Assembly: GCF_030704535.1 (NCBI RefSeq)
Contig: NC_081821.1
Span: 7,393,001-7,457,000 of the forward strand
Length of the DNA: 64,000 nt
Reading direction: 5' to 3'
Origin: Vitis vinifera
Taxonomy: Eukaryota; Streptophyta; Magnoliopsida; Vitales; Vitaceae
This document shows, one piece after another, positions 25,028-38,010 of the stretch (positions are counted from its first letter, which is position 1; every line of letters begins with the position of its first letter). Position numbers and translations under genes: made by a program. A model generated the notes under the pieces. It ran no database searches, was not told the origin of the DNA, and worked only from the letters and a program-made list of their open reading frames with translations.

Positions 25028-28000
25028 ATTTTGCAGTTTTGCTAATTATGGAAATAAAACAAAGCAAATGAAAGTACAATTAATGGGGAATATACAATAG
25101 GAAAGTGTGAATATTAGAAAATCAAATAAGAGAATTAATGGTAATAGGAGAATCTGCTAGAGAATTATGACAAGTCTATATTTTCAGGACAAGTTTATAT
25201 TCTTAATACTCCTTCAAGATGGCATGTGAAGATTATGAACACCCATTTTGACAATGAAATCATAGAACTATTGCAAAAGCTTTTGTAGAAATATTAGCCA
25301 ATTGTTGTTTGGAGCAAACATAGTTAGTACGAACTATTCCCTGCTAGATCATTTTATGAACCACATGACAATCTATCTCAATGTGTTTGGTACGCTCATA
25401 AAAGATTAGGTTTGCAACAATATGTAAGGCGACTTTGTTGTCATAATAAAGATGAGTTGGTTATGGGTGATGAATTTCAAGATCCTTTAATAAGTGTCAT
25501 AGCTGACTAACTTCATAACAGGTTGTCGCCATTGCCCTATACTCTACTTTAACGGAAAAACAAGAAATGGTTGATTGCTTCTTTAATTTCCATGAAATAG
25601 GATAGCTTCCAAACAAAACACAATATCCTATGGTCAAATGACGAGAATAAGGACAACTTACCTAATTTGAACCATAGTAGGCATGACATTGCAGTGAGCT
25701 AGATGTTGAAAGAAGAATTCCTTAGCTAGGGCAACTCTTTAAATAACGCAAAACCTGTATAACAACAAGATAACGTGGTTGGCAAGGTTGCCTAGGAAAC
25801 TAACTAAGAATTTGAACACCATATGCAATCTTTGGTCATGTTACTGTGAGATAACACAAACAACCAACCAAATGTCTATAAGATGTTGGATCTGAAATAA
25901 GTTCTCCATCATTCTTGCTTAAATGAAGATTTTGCTCCATTTGAGTTGTTGAAGAATGTGTGCTAAGGAGACTAAACTCTTCAGGTAACTCAAGGAAATA
26001 TTTTTGTTGGCTTAGACAGATACCAATTTTGATTAAGCAATTTTTATACCAAGGAAATGTTTTAGAATACCAAGATCTCACACTTTGAAATGACTATAAA
26101 GAGTCACTTTTAAGTTATGAATCTCCTCAAGATTGTCACCTGCAATAATAAGGTCATCGACATACACAAGGATTATAGTAAGAGAGTTGTTGGTTGTCTT
26201 TGTAAACAAGGAATAATCCGCCTTTGATTGTTGATAACTGACTCCCAACAATTTTGTAGAAAGCTTGGCAAACTATTAACGGGAAATTTGTTGAGACCAT
26301 AGAGGGACTTTTGAAGTTTACAAATTACATTGTCAGTGCCTTAAAGTTGAAAACCTTGTGGAAGTTGCATGCAAACCTCCTCATTCAAATCTCCATGAAG
26401 AAAATCATTGCTAATGTCGAGTTGATGAAGGTGTCAATTTTTAATAGCTGCAATAGCTAGCAAACATCCTATTGTTGTGAGTTTAGCTACTAGTGCAAAG
26501 GTTTCTTAATAATAAAGTCTTTCTCGCTAATTATGCCATTTCACAACTAATCGAGTCTTGTAGTGCTCAATAGTGCCATCTAGTTGGTACTTGATTTTAT
26601 AGACTCATTTGTAACCAATGACTTATTTCTCAAGTGGTAGTGGCATAAGCTTCCAAGTTTGATTAGATTCCAAAGCTTTAATTTCCTTTGCTATGACCTT
26701 TCTCGAGTTCACAACAAGCATTGCTTATTTGAATGTCTTTGGTTCCTAGCTAAAAGACATGGAAACTAAAAAAGAACGATGTGTTTGAGAGAATTTTTCA
26801 TAAGATAAGAAATTTTATAGTAGATGAGAGGTACTTATAGGATTGGAAGAAGACTTTGGTATCGACAAATCACATGTGACCAATTGACAATAATAGTATT
26901 TGAGATAAGAAGGAGGACGAGACTCATGACTTTCATGTTTAATAGAAGAATTTAAAGTTGAAATGTAATGTGAAAACAACTTGAAACGATTGTACCTAGG
27001 GTGTCCAAAACGTTGATGCCATAAATTATGAACTAAGGAAGACACAACTTGAGAACATCCGAGATTAGTTGTTGGCAATAGAAAAAGATAGAAGTCATCA
27101 TGTAATCTACCCACTTTGATCATCTTCTTCGAGAATGGGTCCTATATATGACATGAATAAGAAAGAAAGGTTATAAGACGTTTCGCATCATGCATTAGTT
27201 TAACAATAGAAATCAAATTAAAATGGAAGCTTGGAACGTAGAGGACATTTTTCAAAATAATATTAGGTGTTAACCAAACATCACCAATATGAGTAATTGA
27301 AACATTTTCTCAATTTGAAAGCTTAAGTATTTTATAATATGTAGATTTTACTTGGGAGAAAAAGAGGGAGAGCTAACCATTAGATTAGTAATCCTAAAAT
27401 CAATTATCTAAGAGGTTGAATGAATAGAATGGATGACATTAAGAGCAATACCTGTTAGATTATTTTGAGAGGCATTGTTACTTACAAAATTTGACTTTGC
27501 TTAGGTACCAATTAATGTCAAAATCTGTTGGCATTGTTTTGAAGTGAAAGAGAAATTTTGTGTCATCGAAAAAGGAGTTGAAATCTAATTTGTAGAAGCC
27601 TAGCCTAGTGTGAATTGGTTTGGGCTCTTATACAGCTTGTTACTATGAGGATAGCCGTGCAACTTATATCACTTCTCCTTGATGTGTCCCATTCTTCTAC
27701 AAAAATCACAACTGATTTTAGAATTATTGGAATGATTTTGACAATGATTTTTACCTCCACTACCACTCTCTGTAGCGACTAGTGTAATAGACTTCATTGT
27801 AGGACATTGACTTCATTGTAGGACATGAAATAGCTAATCCACTTTGTCGTTCTTCTTGAAGAAGTAATGAGAAAACCTAACTCACTATTAGAATATAATT
27901 CATCAATAATATTTGACCATGCATAGTTATGTAGTTTTCGTTCAAATCCATCAAGAATTGCATGGTGCGATCTCTATCTCTATACCTTTCCAAAGTCTAG

Positions 28001-29230
28001 TCAGAATCACAAGTGTAAGGAAGTATAATAGATTAAACATTCAATTCATCCCACAACTCTTTCAACTTTGAATAATAAATTGTGATAGAATCTTGACCTT
28101 GTGATATAAAGATAATCTTTTGTTTGAGTTCAAAGATTCAGGAGCCTAACACCTAAGAAAACCTTTCCTTTAGATCCAACCAGAGGTCTCTAACTACTTC
28201 TACATAAATGGCATCGCTTGCAAGTTATGGGATAATAACATTCATGATCAAGGAGGCTACCATGTCATCCTATTGCTTCCAATCCTCATAATTTGCATTT
28301 TTTGTGACAACTTTGAGATTGCTCTATTAATAAGCCTAGACATGTTTTTCGCATAAGAGCCTTCAACATGGCCTTGCTCCACATAGTATAGTTGTCTCCA
28401 TTCAACAAACAAGACATTAAAACAATCCCTGGATTATCCAAGGGATGAATAACATAAAGGTTTTTCTTCTTAGTTTGATCCCCTACTGCAAATAGGTGTC
28501 AAAACGAAATAACTTGTTTCAATATATGAGAAAAAAATGTCTTAAAAACAATATGGATACTCCAATACAATGACAAAGTTTAGAAAGTGGAAAAGAAGAA
28601 AAAAAGCTCTCACTTATATATATATATAAAAGTTTTGCTAACTATGGAAATAATGTTAGAATAACTATGGACTCGCATATATTAATAGTTTTTTATGATT
28701 AAGTTATCTATACATATTTAATTTATATTTATTAAGTATGGGTCACCTTGTGTGTAGAGCCCAAGTCTCATGTGTCTTACATGATGGGCCTAAGACACAT
28801 GTGACCCAACAATCCAATGGGTATGGTCCCTAAGGCATAAAGGAAATTAATAAAAGGTAAAAGTAAATTGATTTTTGGTGTCTTTTAAGTTTTCTTTTCT
28901 GAAAATACAAAACATTCCCTCTCCTGCCTCCCATCACTAGAGAGAAAACAGAAATGTGGTTTCCTCCTCTATTGCCTAACCATACTTCTTCAAGACCAAC
29001 AATAGATTCAGGTTTGTCTGCATTCTCTAATCTAATTGACATGTTTTCTTTATATGATTTAACATGAGATTTCTGGTTTTGGGTTGACAGTAAAGTTTAG
29101 AACAAATAAAACAAAGGAAAGTGTGAATATATAAAAGGAAGGTATGAAAATTAGGAAATTAAATTAGAGAATTAAAGGAAATAAGAGAATATGCTAGAGA
29201 GAATTTTGACAAGTCTATATTTTTAATATT
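24990..29230 (-). mobile_element. Ty1/copia LTR retrotransposon fossil, minus strand
   Basis: A decayed copia element with many breaks. Related direct repeats at both sides mark the LTRs (about 24990-25225 and 28606-29230, the right one enlarged by a nested insertion); shared phrases include 'ttttgcta.ctatggaaata', 'ggaaagtgtgaatat' and 'gacaagtctatattt'. Between them, on the minus strand, are a GAG-pre-integrase-like stretch (LWHQRFGHPRYNR) near 26.8-27.1 kb and a reverse-transcriptase stretch with a YVDD motif near 26.15 kb, followed by a further RT/RNase H side fragment near 25.85-26.08 kb. The order (integrase side before RT) is that of copia. The many breaks suggest considerable age. Exact ends are approximate. 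Confidence 0.82.
28654..29104. mobile_element. Solo LTR nested in the right copia LTR
   Basis: A 451-bp block begins TGTTAGAATA and ends TTTAGAACA (TG...CA termini, short TGTT/AACA inverted ends). It is flanked on both sides by AATAA (28649-28653 and 29105-29109), a 5-bp target duplication. It has no internal genes, interrupts the copia LTR, and the left LTR of the host element lacks it. It is best read as a solo LTR left by recombination, and is younger than its host element. Confidence 0.88.
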
Positions 29231-29643
29231 TAAAAACAAAAAATAGAATTAATTTTTATATAAAATACATAAATTCTTAAAGATTTATATTAAAAATGCA
29301 ATGATTTTTAAAATTTGATTTTAAATTTAAAATGTTTTTAAAAAATAACAAATAAAAATACTTCAGAAAACAATTTAAGAAAAAATTTGTCAAATTGATT
29401 TTGTGTTTATTTATTTTATTTTCTGCACTCTTATTCAAACTTTTCTCAAATCCAAATTAATCTTTGGGAATATCTAAAAAGGATTCCTCAAAATCTTGAT
29501 ATCAAATTTTGGGTAGAAAATATGAAAAGAAAGGTGAGTAAATTCCCAGAGTGGGGTTTTGTCTGAAGGCATAAGCATCCAAACAAACAGTTGTGGCCTC
29601 TCTCTCTCCAAAGTCAGAAATGGAGAGAGGTCCAACCATTGCT

Positions 29644-29685
29644 GATAAGCAAAAGCCCCACCAATAAACAAATGAGACACGTGTC
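29644..29685 (+). promoter_or_regulatory. I-box plus palindromic G-box upstream of RPE
   Basis: GATAAG (I-box) at 29644-29649, CCAAT at about 29660, and the perfect 10-bp palindrome GACACGTGTC (G-box CACGTG core) at 29676-29685, about 175-215 bp before the RPE start codon. I-box and G-box pairs are a known light-response module of photosynthesis genes such as rbcS. The role here is inferred from motif and distance. Confidence 0.5.
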
Positions 29686-29857
29686 ATACACACAAAATTT
29701 CCTGGATTTTTCCTTATTTTTGAATCTTACCAATACCAACTATGCTGAAGGATTGGTGAGCGGAGAAGAGGGATACACAACAAACTCTCTCGTCACCTAA
29801 CCGTTAAAGCTTCTTCAGAACGAGTGGGAGAGAAAGAGAGACAGGGGCAGAGAGAGA

Positions 29858-32800
29858 ATGGCGACTGCTTCATTGGGTTCGTCTACTCTTCAGTCCCAAA
29901 TCAATGGATTTGGTGTTAATAAGCTTCAAAGATCTTCTCTCTTTCAACCCACTTCCTTCACCTTTTCAAGGTATGGTTGTTTAATTACCTTGAGTTTTGT
30001 TTGGTTGACTAAAAACATGAGGAAAAAGCAAAGAGAATTTTGAATTTTGTGGTTTTATGTTGTTTTGGTTTCCTAAATGGAACCGATGGAATTGTGTCCG
30101 GAACAATTGAGCTAAGGTTTTGTGTTTTCTCAGGCCCCAAATGGTGAAAAATCTAAGATTCAAAATCTTGATTGGAAAACCTTCCCCACTCTCTCTCTCT
30201 CTTAGTTTACATTTCTAGGCAACCAAACAGACATAGGCAACCAAACAGAGGATTAGAATTCATTTGTTCTAAATTTTTAATTAGGAACTCTTTAATTACT
30301 TGTATGTTATTGGTACAAATGATTGTGAAATTTATTGTTTTTGATTGGTTTTTTGGTTTATGATAGTTAAGATTTTAGTTTCATTTTTAGTGTGAGAATG
30401 AGGAATGAATGACAAGGTTTGGGAAACTAAAGATTTTTGAAATTGGTAATTTTGGTTCTCTAAGAGACTTCAAAGTGTATGCGTTAATACTTTTGGTGGT
30501 TCCGGGTACAGAGGGGAGAACCAACACCTGCTTGAGTGGGAATAATATATGCCGAGCCTGGGGGGCATTTAGCTCTATATCTTCACTCTTCTAATGTGTA
30601 GACCCTAGAGAGTGTGTTTGTAAGTGTTTTTACTCGAAGTGGTTTTAGAGCCCATTTGGTAGTAATTCTAGGAAGCGTTTTTAATATTTTTAATACTTGA
30701 AATTTTTTTATCATTCAAGTGTTAGAAATGCTAGAAACACTTTCTAGAATCAGTCCTAAACGCACTTTTAGTGGGAGTGTTTTTAAGAGAATCACATGTC
30801 AAGTGTTTCTCTAGAAAAACTACAAGTGATTTTTCAACAGATTTTTAAAAGTGTTTCCTAAATTTTTCAAACATTTAATTTTTTTTTCAAAAACATTTTT
30901 AGGTTAAAAGTGCTTTCTAAAATCACTGCCAAATGAATTCTTACTGTTGGTTTATATTTAATTCATGCACAAATTTAGTATAGCAAAAGTAGCACCTAAC
31001 AAACTCTCTTTTATGTTAATGGTTAATTCATGCTTAATTTAGCACTTTTCTTAGCATCCTGGGCAATAATTTTTCTTCATGATTTGAAGCTGTTCTGAAG
31101 ACCATAAATTCAATTTCTGATTTGTTTCATTTTGTATTGACTGAATTCCAGGAGAAAATTTAGTAGTACAGTGAAGGCCTCGGCTCGGGTTGATAAGTTC
31201 TCAAAAAGTGACATCATTGTTTCTCCATCTATTCTGTCTGCTAATTTTGCAAAGTTGGGAGAACAGGTTCTATTTTATTTTTGTGATTATGCTGCCACAA
31301 ATGCTACTTCCATATCTTTCTTCCCTTGAACTGCAGGGATCATATATCCATTTGACCCAATTTTGATTTTTTTTTTTCTCTTCTTCTGCATTAGTTTGTT
31401 GTAATTTTCATAATGTTTACTAACTTCTATGGGAAGTCCAACAATTTTAGTTACAACTCTTCAATCAAATCTTTTTTTTTTTTTTTCATGATTTCTAAGG
31501 CATTTCGTTTTTGTTTTTCACGCAAAGTTCAGAGTTTGATTTTTCATTTTATCTAGGTAAAAGCAGTGGAGTTGGCAGGTTGTGATTGGATTCATGTTGA
31601 TGTAATGGATGGTCGCTTTGTTCCAAATATAACAATTGGACCTCTCATTGTCGGTGCCTTGCGCCCTGTGACAGATCTTCCATTGGATGTGCATTTGGTA
31701 TTCTTCCTTTTGCTTCTTGTTCATGTTTATTGGGCTTGTATTATAATATTTTCACTAAGGTGAATTGAAACACTGCAGATGATAGTGGAACCTGAGCAGC
31801 GAGTTCCGGATTTTATCAAGGCTGGGGCTGACATAGTCAGTGTCCATTGTGAGCAATCTTCCACCATCCATTTGCATCGCACAATTAATCAAGTAAGAAT
31901 TTTTATTTTATTTTTTCCTATTCTTGTGATTACACACTATTGGAATCCCAGTTCATTTGGCTAAAGTGCATGTACAATGATTTCATCTAATGCTTGTTTG
32001 ATTGCTAAAAATGTGAAGAAATATGATGATTTGGAATCTAATTATCATGTTGGATCTGAACATTTTCCAAAAGATTCTAAATTTGCTTTTCCTTTTTCTA
32101 TCTGTCTCAGAAACTACAGGATGCATGATTAATTTTCAGTTAATATTCTTATTGATCAAGTGTAACCACCTTATTGGCATATTGCTAGTGCTTGCCTTGG
32201 ATATTCAATCTTGGTTTGATTTCAAGGTCTTTCTAGGATGTTAGATATGGTTTCATTGCCTGCATTCTCGTTTCTATGTATTCCTTTTCACTGTAAAAGG
32301 GTAGTGATAAGTTTGAGGTCATTATCATATTTTTTGTAAATGGGGTACCTTCCTAATGAAGGTGCAAACATAACCCTGTTCAATTTTGATTATGGTTATA
32401 TGAATACAGTAATGGGGATAGTCATGCCTAAATTACTGCTTGGGTCCTGGGTTCTGTATTACTTCTTTCTTCTCCTTTTCTTGGGGTTTATCATCTGACT
32501 TGATGTATTAAACATCCATGTAAATAGAGCATGCTGTAGAAAAACTACCAGTAAAGAATACATAGGTAGCCACCCATAACTCATGGGCCATTGACCATTG
32601 TGTCAGCATGATTGGAGGTTCACTTTAACTGTTTGAATATAATGAAGCCATTAACCCCCACAAGTTGAACTTGTCCTTCACTGCACGATCATTTCTCCAT
32701 TGATTTTTCTATATCCTAGCTATTTTGGATTAGCTACATGAATTATGTATCTTGGCTGCAATCTGTTTCAATCTATACCTGCAAATTGACACTTCTCTTG

Positions 32801-35800
32801 CTGCACTTTATGTTAAAAAATGTTATCAGAATGCTTGGAAGGTGTATTTTAGAGCATAAAAGCTTATGTGGAATTGTTTACAATAAGAGGGTATTCAATT
32901 TGAAAATAGGATTTCGGTTGTAATGGTTTTTGTTGGTTTATTTTTCCTCTAAATGCTGTTTCTTATGTGGCTGTGTTTCATCTTTGATCTGCTTGTTTTC
33001 ATGTCAGAAAATTACTATCTGTTTCAACAGTATGAACTAGTCGATATCTTCTTTGACTACTCTGTACCTTTTCTTATGACTCAGATTAAGAGCCTGGGAG
33101 CTAAAGCTGGAGTTGTTCTAAACCCTGCTACACCACTAAGTACAATAGAATATGTCCTTGATGGTGAGATCTTGTTGTTTTTGAGGGGATTACTTAAACC
33201 TAAAGTTAGTTAAAATTAACATCTGAGAGGGAATTGTATGTTGAGGTTATTTTCCTTTGGTATTACAATCCATATCAGGGTTCATGTGTTGCTATGCATC
33301 TGACTTCGCGTCTAATAGTGGATGTAGTAAAGAAAAAAACTCCTATCATGGGTACCTTGGGGTAACAGCAATGAATATCATGCAAGCTGCTTGCTAACAG
33401 TCAAGAACAGGTATTTGAAAGTCAATTGAAGAACAAATGAGTGAATGATATTCTAGTACTTCAAAAAATTAATTCTTACTACATGGTAATCTATTACAAA
33501 GGGACACATATTGGGCTAGTAACAAAGGTGAGACAACACATTTTTTTTGGAGATACTAAAGATAAAATTGGCTTGTGCCATATTGCTCTGATTTTCAATT
33601 AAAATATTCTGCTGACAAAGATGCTTCCATGTTAAGTGCGAGTGCTTTAGATAGATCAGTAATTACAGGTTAAAATTCCTATATATTCCTCCCAATTCAG
33701 GTCTTTCAAAATCCCTCTTTGGATCACTTGCCTATTTGAGATCAAGATTGTTTAAGAACACATAGAGGCGAAGGTAAGTGGTTTAAGGTTGTGGATGGAT
33801 GAAAATGAATCAACCCTGGCTTTCAAATTATGGTTGGCTTGATAAATTTCTGCAATAGAAGATCATAGAGAGTGAATGGGTAGCATTTTTTTTAGATAGG
33901 TCTTTTCGTGCTCCACTTTGTGATCAATCCAACCTTAATTATGATCAATCCATCTTTAGAATTGAGAATGGATAGTGTGATACATGTATTTATCTATCCA
34001 GATCAAAAGTTGATTGATCTACATAAAAATTTCTTTTAAAACTTTTTGGTTGAATATCAACCATTGGATTGATCTCAACCTTTGCTATTTAAACCCAAAT
34101 TTTTATTTTATGGTTCAAGGGAAACACAACAGCTGTCATACCACTCCCATTGTGCTCCTCTTTCTTTCCAAATGGAAAGTGTTTGTTTCCCAAGAAAGCC
34201 CACCCTGTTTTGAGCTATAAATTTGTTTTTCATTGGGCATTTTTGCAAAATATGGGTTGTTTCATTTGGTTCCTTCATCCGTACGCTCATTATAGTTTTG
34301 GGTTGGGGTAAAACTTATTTTCTTCTTGATTGCGCTTTAAGAATTGGCTGAGATCAAGCTTCTTATGGACTCCAAGTGCATTCTTGAAGAAGAAAATATG
34401 TAAATGAAGTTAGAAAGTGCTAGTCAAGTAGTTTGAGAGAGGATTGGTGGACTTGAGCTAAGTAAATCTTTGTACTCAGTTGTTTTTCTTTATAGTGGAA
34501 TCACTTGTAGGCCTGTGGTTTTTTATCTGAAGAGATTTTCCATGGTAAATTCTGGTGTCATCACCTCTCTCATTTTGTTTTTTCATTTGATTATTTTTAT
34601 TAGCCTTTATTTGCTTGTGAATTTTACATTCTTATAATTAGTTAATTGGTTGAGGATATGAGCAGAATTTGATCAGTTGTGCTACGGAAAGTTTTGAAAT
34701 AATTTCTGTTTTGGCCATAGAATTGATGGATATTTGGGTACGTGATGGGTGTTGTTGAAAGTTTATATAAATCTTGATTGGGGAGTGTTGGTTCATATGC
34801 ATATGAATTGCATTGTTTAATTCAGATAGTGTTGGTGCATCCATTCTTGTATCCAGTTTTGATTGTTTATTTAAAATCTTGAAACAGAAAAACAAGAAAG
34901 AATCAGGGGAGTGATTACCATTCTTTGGGAATCATCTCAAACTTGTAAAAACATCTATTTACCCCTCTAGGTGTAATCCATAGCTGAGATTTATCCACAT
35001 TAAGCATTGTCATGTTGTAACTAGTTTGGAATCACTTAGACAGACGGATTAAAACTGACAAGATGATCTTCTTTGCATGTGAACAGTGGTTGATCTGGTA
35101 TTGATTATGTCTGTAAATCCTGGGTTTGGTGGGCAGAGCTTTATTGAGAGCCAAGTAAAGAAAATCTCAGACTTGAGAAGAATATGTGCAGAGAAGGTAT
35201 AATTTCCCAGCTATATTTCCTTTTCTCATGAACTCAAAAGAAAGTGACTCTTTGTGTTCTAAATCTTTCTGCAGGGAGTGAATCCATGGATTGAAGTGGA
35301 TGGTGGGGTTGGCCCAGCAAATGCATACAAGGTAGCTGAATCAGAACCATATGATCTTTCTCTAGTGAAGATCTGGCATATATAGAATGATGTTATAGGG
35401 CCATGTTCTTGTGCCCATCCAAAAATAGTTGGAATTGGACTTGGTTCTCCTTTGGGGTTTGGATTTGACCTCAATACATATTTCCACACATTTTTTAATG
35501 CAAAATGAATCTTCTTTGATGCTAATTTTTCACGGAACACCATTCCTACCAAAAGGAAGTTGAATGCTGACCTTCCCTTTTCTTTCTCATTAAAGCATAT
35601 AGCATCTTCAGTTTTATCATTTTCGTTTGCAACATTTAAAAGAAAAGGGAAAATAGAAAAAACACACCATTTAAGTCATCAGAACTCAATAATAATGCAA
35701 AAAAGTGCATGCATCTGATGCCTTTATGATATCTGTTTATGTGCTGCATGCGTTTTCCTATATATGTTGAGCAAAAAAATTATCTTATTTTTATCAATAT

Positions 35801-36027
35801 TGGCAGGTTATTGAGGCTGGAGCCAATGCTTTAGTTGCGGGTTCTGCTGTTTTTGGAGCTAAAGACTATGCTGAAGGCATGGATTCAGTGAACCTCAATG
35901 AATCTGAAAGAGATGTTTCATTTTTTATACACAAATGAATGTTTTTTGACATTTTATTTTGTTGAACTGCCTTGCAGCTATAAAAGGAATTAAAACCAGC
36001 AAGAGGCCTGTTGCAGTTGCAGTATGA
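29858..36027 (+). CDS. RPE: Ribulose-phosphate 3-epimerase, chloroplastic
   Basis: Interconverts ribulose-5-phosphate and xylulose-5-phosphate in the Calvin cycle and the pentose phosphate pathway, in the plastid stroma. Nine exons: 29858-29970, 31152-31266, 31557-31697, 31779-31892, 33085-33163, 35087-35196, 35275-35331, 35807-35876 and 35978-36027 (TGA), 282 residues, as usual for the plant enzyme. Residues 1 to about 48 are a Ser/Thr-rich, acid-poor transit peptide. The TIM-barrel blocks follow: [37 protein letters not shown] (catalytic Asp and metal ligands), [52 protein letters not shown] (second catalytic Asp) and LVAGSAVFG. The last intron needs a GC donor (GAAG|GCATGG) to keep frame. 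The 5'UTR is GA-rich. Confidence 0.96.
30648..30940. repeat. MITE-like fold-back element in RPE intron 1
   Basis: The left end CCCATTTGGTAGTAATTCTA and the right end, inverted, TTCATTTGGCAGTGATTTTA pair with each other, enclosing about 290 bp of further short inverted phrases (AAGTGTTTCT and similar). The terminal sequence matches the hairpins at 14.6 and 61.6 kb. Confidence 0.55.
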
Positions 36028-38010
36028 GTCTCAACTCCAAATGATTTGATCCAAGTTGGTATGTGGTTCCTGCATTCTGCATTCCCACATATGCTATTTT
36101 CTCACATATATTAGTATTATGTGATGTAATGCTAGATGTGATGTGAAAATCTTCCTTACCATGAGACAGTTTTATTATTTTTTATCATCTTATCCCAAGT
36201 TGCAATATGGCATGATCCTGATAACATTCAGATTTTAAGAACAAGGTGCATTGAAACTTTGATCATCAATTTTCTTGTATTTTTAGTACTTTATAGTGAA
36301 CTGCATACGAAAAGTAAGGACTCTGGCAACTTCAATGACATATTTGCAGTCATACAAGCATCATGAATACCAAAATGGCCCATTTCACCATAATTACATA
36401 ATTATTTTCATCAAGGTTCTACTCCATCCAACCGATAGACATACATATGAATTTCTACAAATATCTTTCACCATGCATGAAATACTTGTGACTTGATGTT
36501 TCTGTTGATGTTCTGATAAGTTTTTCCATGTGAATTGAGCATGATTCTCTGTTTTGACAGGTAACATGCCCAAGTAGAGAGCAGCATATTGATATCTTCA
36601 TGTATTGTCAGATGTCCTGGTACTTTCTGGTTGATTTATCTGGTCTTGGAGATGGAACATAAGACAAAAGACAAGTTCACTGCAAGAGTGCAGCTAAGGA
36701 GAACTTGTGAGCCATAACCTGCATAGGACTTTAATAATTCGAACTTATATCGGCGCCCTTCCTTGTAACAAATCATTAGTTCCATGGATGTCCATTTTAA
36801 TGAAGCGTTTTATATGTATGTGTTAAAAGCGTGAAAGAACAAAAAAAAATAAAAATAAAATGTTTCTCCTACAATTCAAATTGCTTGCTAAAAATTTCAT
36901 GTGTCAAATTCATTTCCATGAATGTCCATTCAAATTGCTTGCTAATTCATGTGTCAAATACATTGGAAAACCCTTTCTAAGTAGAAGGTTTGAATTTCCT
37001 CTTTATCACAAGTGGCCGCCAAAAAATTGGAGCAGGGGGACCGCGTAGACAAGCCTGGGGAGAGTAATGACCACTTAACTTATTGAATTCTCTACTCGGA
37101 ATGCCTCCGCTAAAAGCTGAAAACCGAAAATGGGAAGAAAAATTAATTGGTTTGACAGGTTTCCAAGGGGCAATTTGTTGCCTTGTACATTCACTCAGCA
37201 TAAAAAACACACAATGGTGGAACACCAATACATCAGCTTCCAAGAAGATGTTCACCTTTTGGCCTGATGGCATTACATTACAGTGCTTCCCAAGAGACCT
37301 GAGTGACAGAGGTTTGACATTCAATCTAGCTCATCTTGTATAGAGAAAGTTGGCAGTCTGATGCAGTTATCGTATTCCGAAAAACCAAAAACAAAAATGA
37401 GACCACTTCAATCCTATGGTTCCAGAGGTCTTAATAGGTGTGCTTTACCTTCACATAGGAGTTTCCGGGGCAAATCTTGGAAAAGGAATGGAATCCAACT
37501 ATGTTGAATTTATAAACTACATTTCCTTGAGCACTGGGTTTTATGCCTACAGAGCTAATCTGCTGTTAATTATAGACATTTCTTGCCAGGGAAAGCGCAA
37601 TAGCTCCCCCTGACCCATCTTCAACCACCAACCATCCACACCATCACCCTAAAGGAATATTTTCTTGAGCTATAAACAACTCATGAGCTACCAGGAAATC
37701 AAGTCAATATTCTGTACAGTCATCAGGGGCATTGTCCTAAATAAAATACATCAAACCATATTTTTAGATTATTATGTATATGATACATAAAGGATACAAG
37801 CTTCTGCTACTCAATTGCCTCACAAAAACTGTCTTGCAAAGTGGGGGAAAACAGACCTGATTATTTCTTCAATGCACAGATTTGACGGGACCTCCAGCGA
37901 TCTGGGGACATCATATAGCAAAATAAATACATATAAATTACATATACATGGATTAATGACTTTGATCTCAATGATCCTTTCTGTACAAGAAAAAGAAAGC
38001 CTAAGCACAC
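36028..38010. other. RPE 3'UTR and convergent spacer to the RING gene
   Basis: RPE 3'UTR sequence probably ends by about 36.8 kb (AATGAAGCG, T-rich). The rest contains the 3' flank of the minus-strand RING gene and a short imperfect repeat around 36.88-36.96 kb ('tcaaattgcttgctaa' twice). No coding frame with family features seen. Confidence 0.4.
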
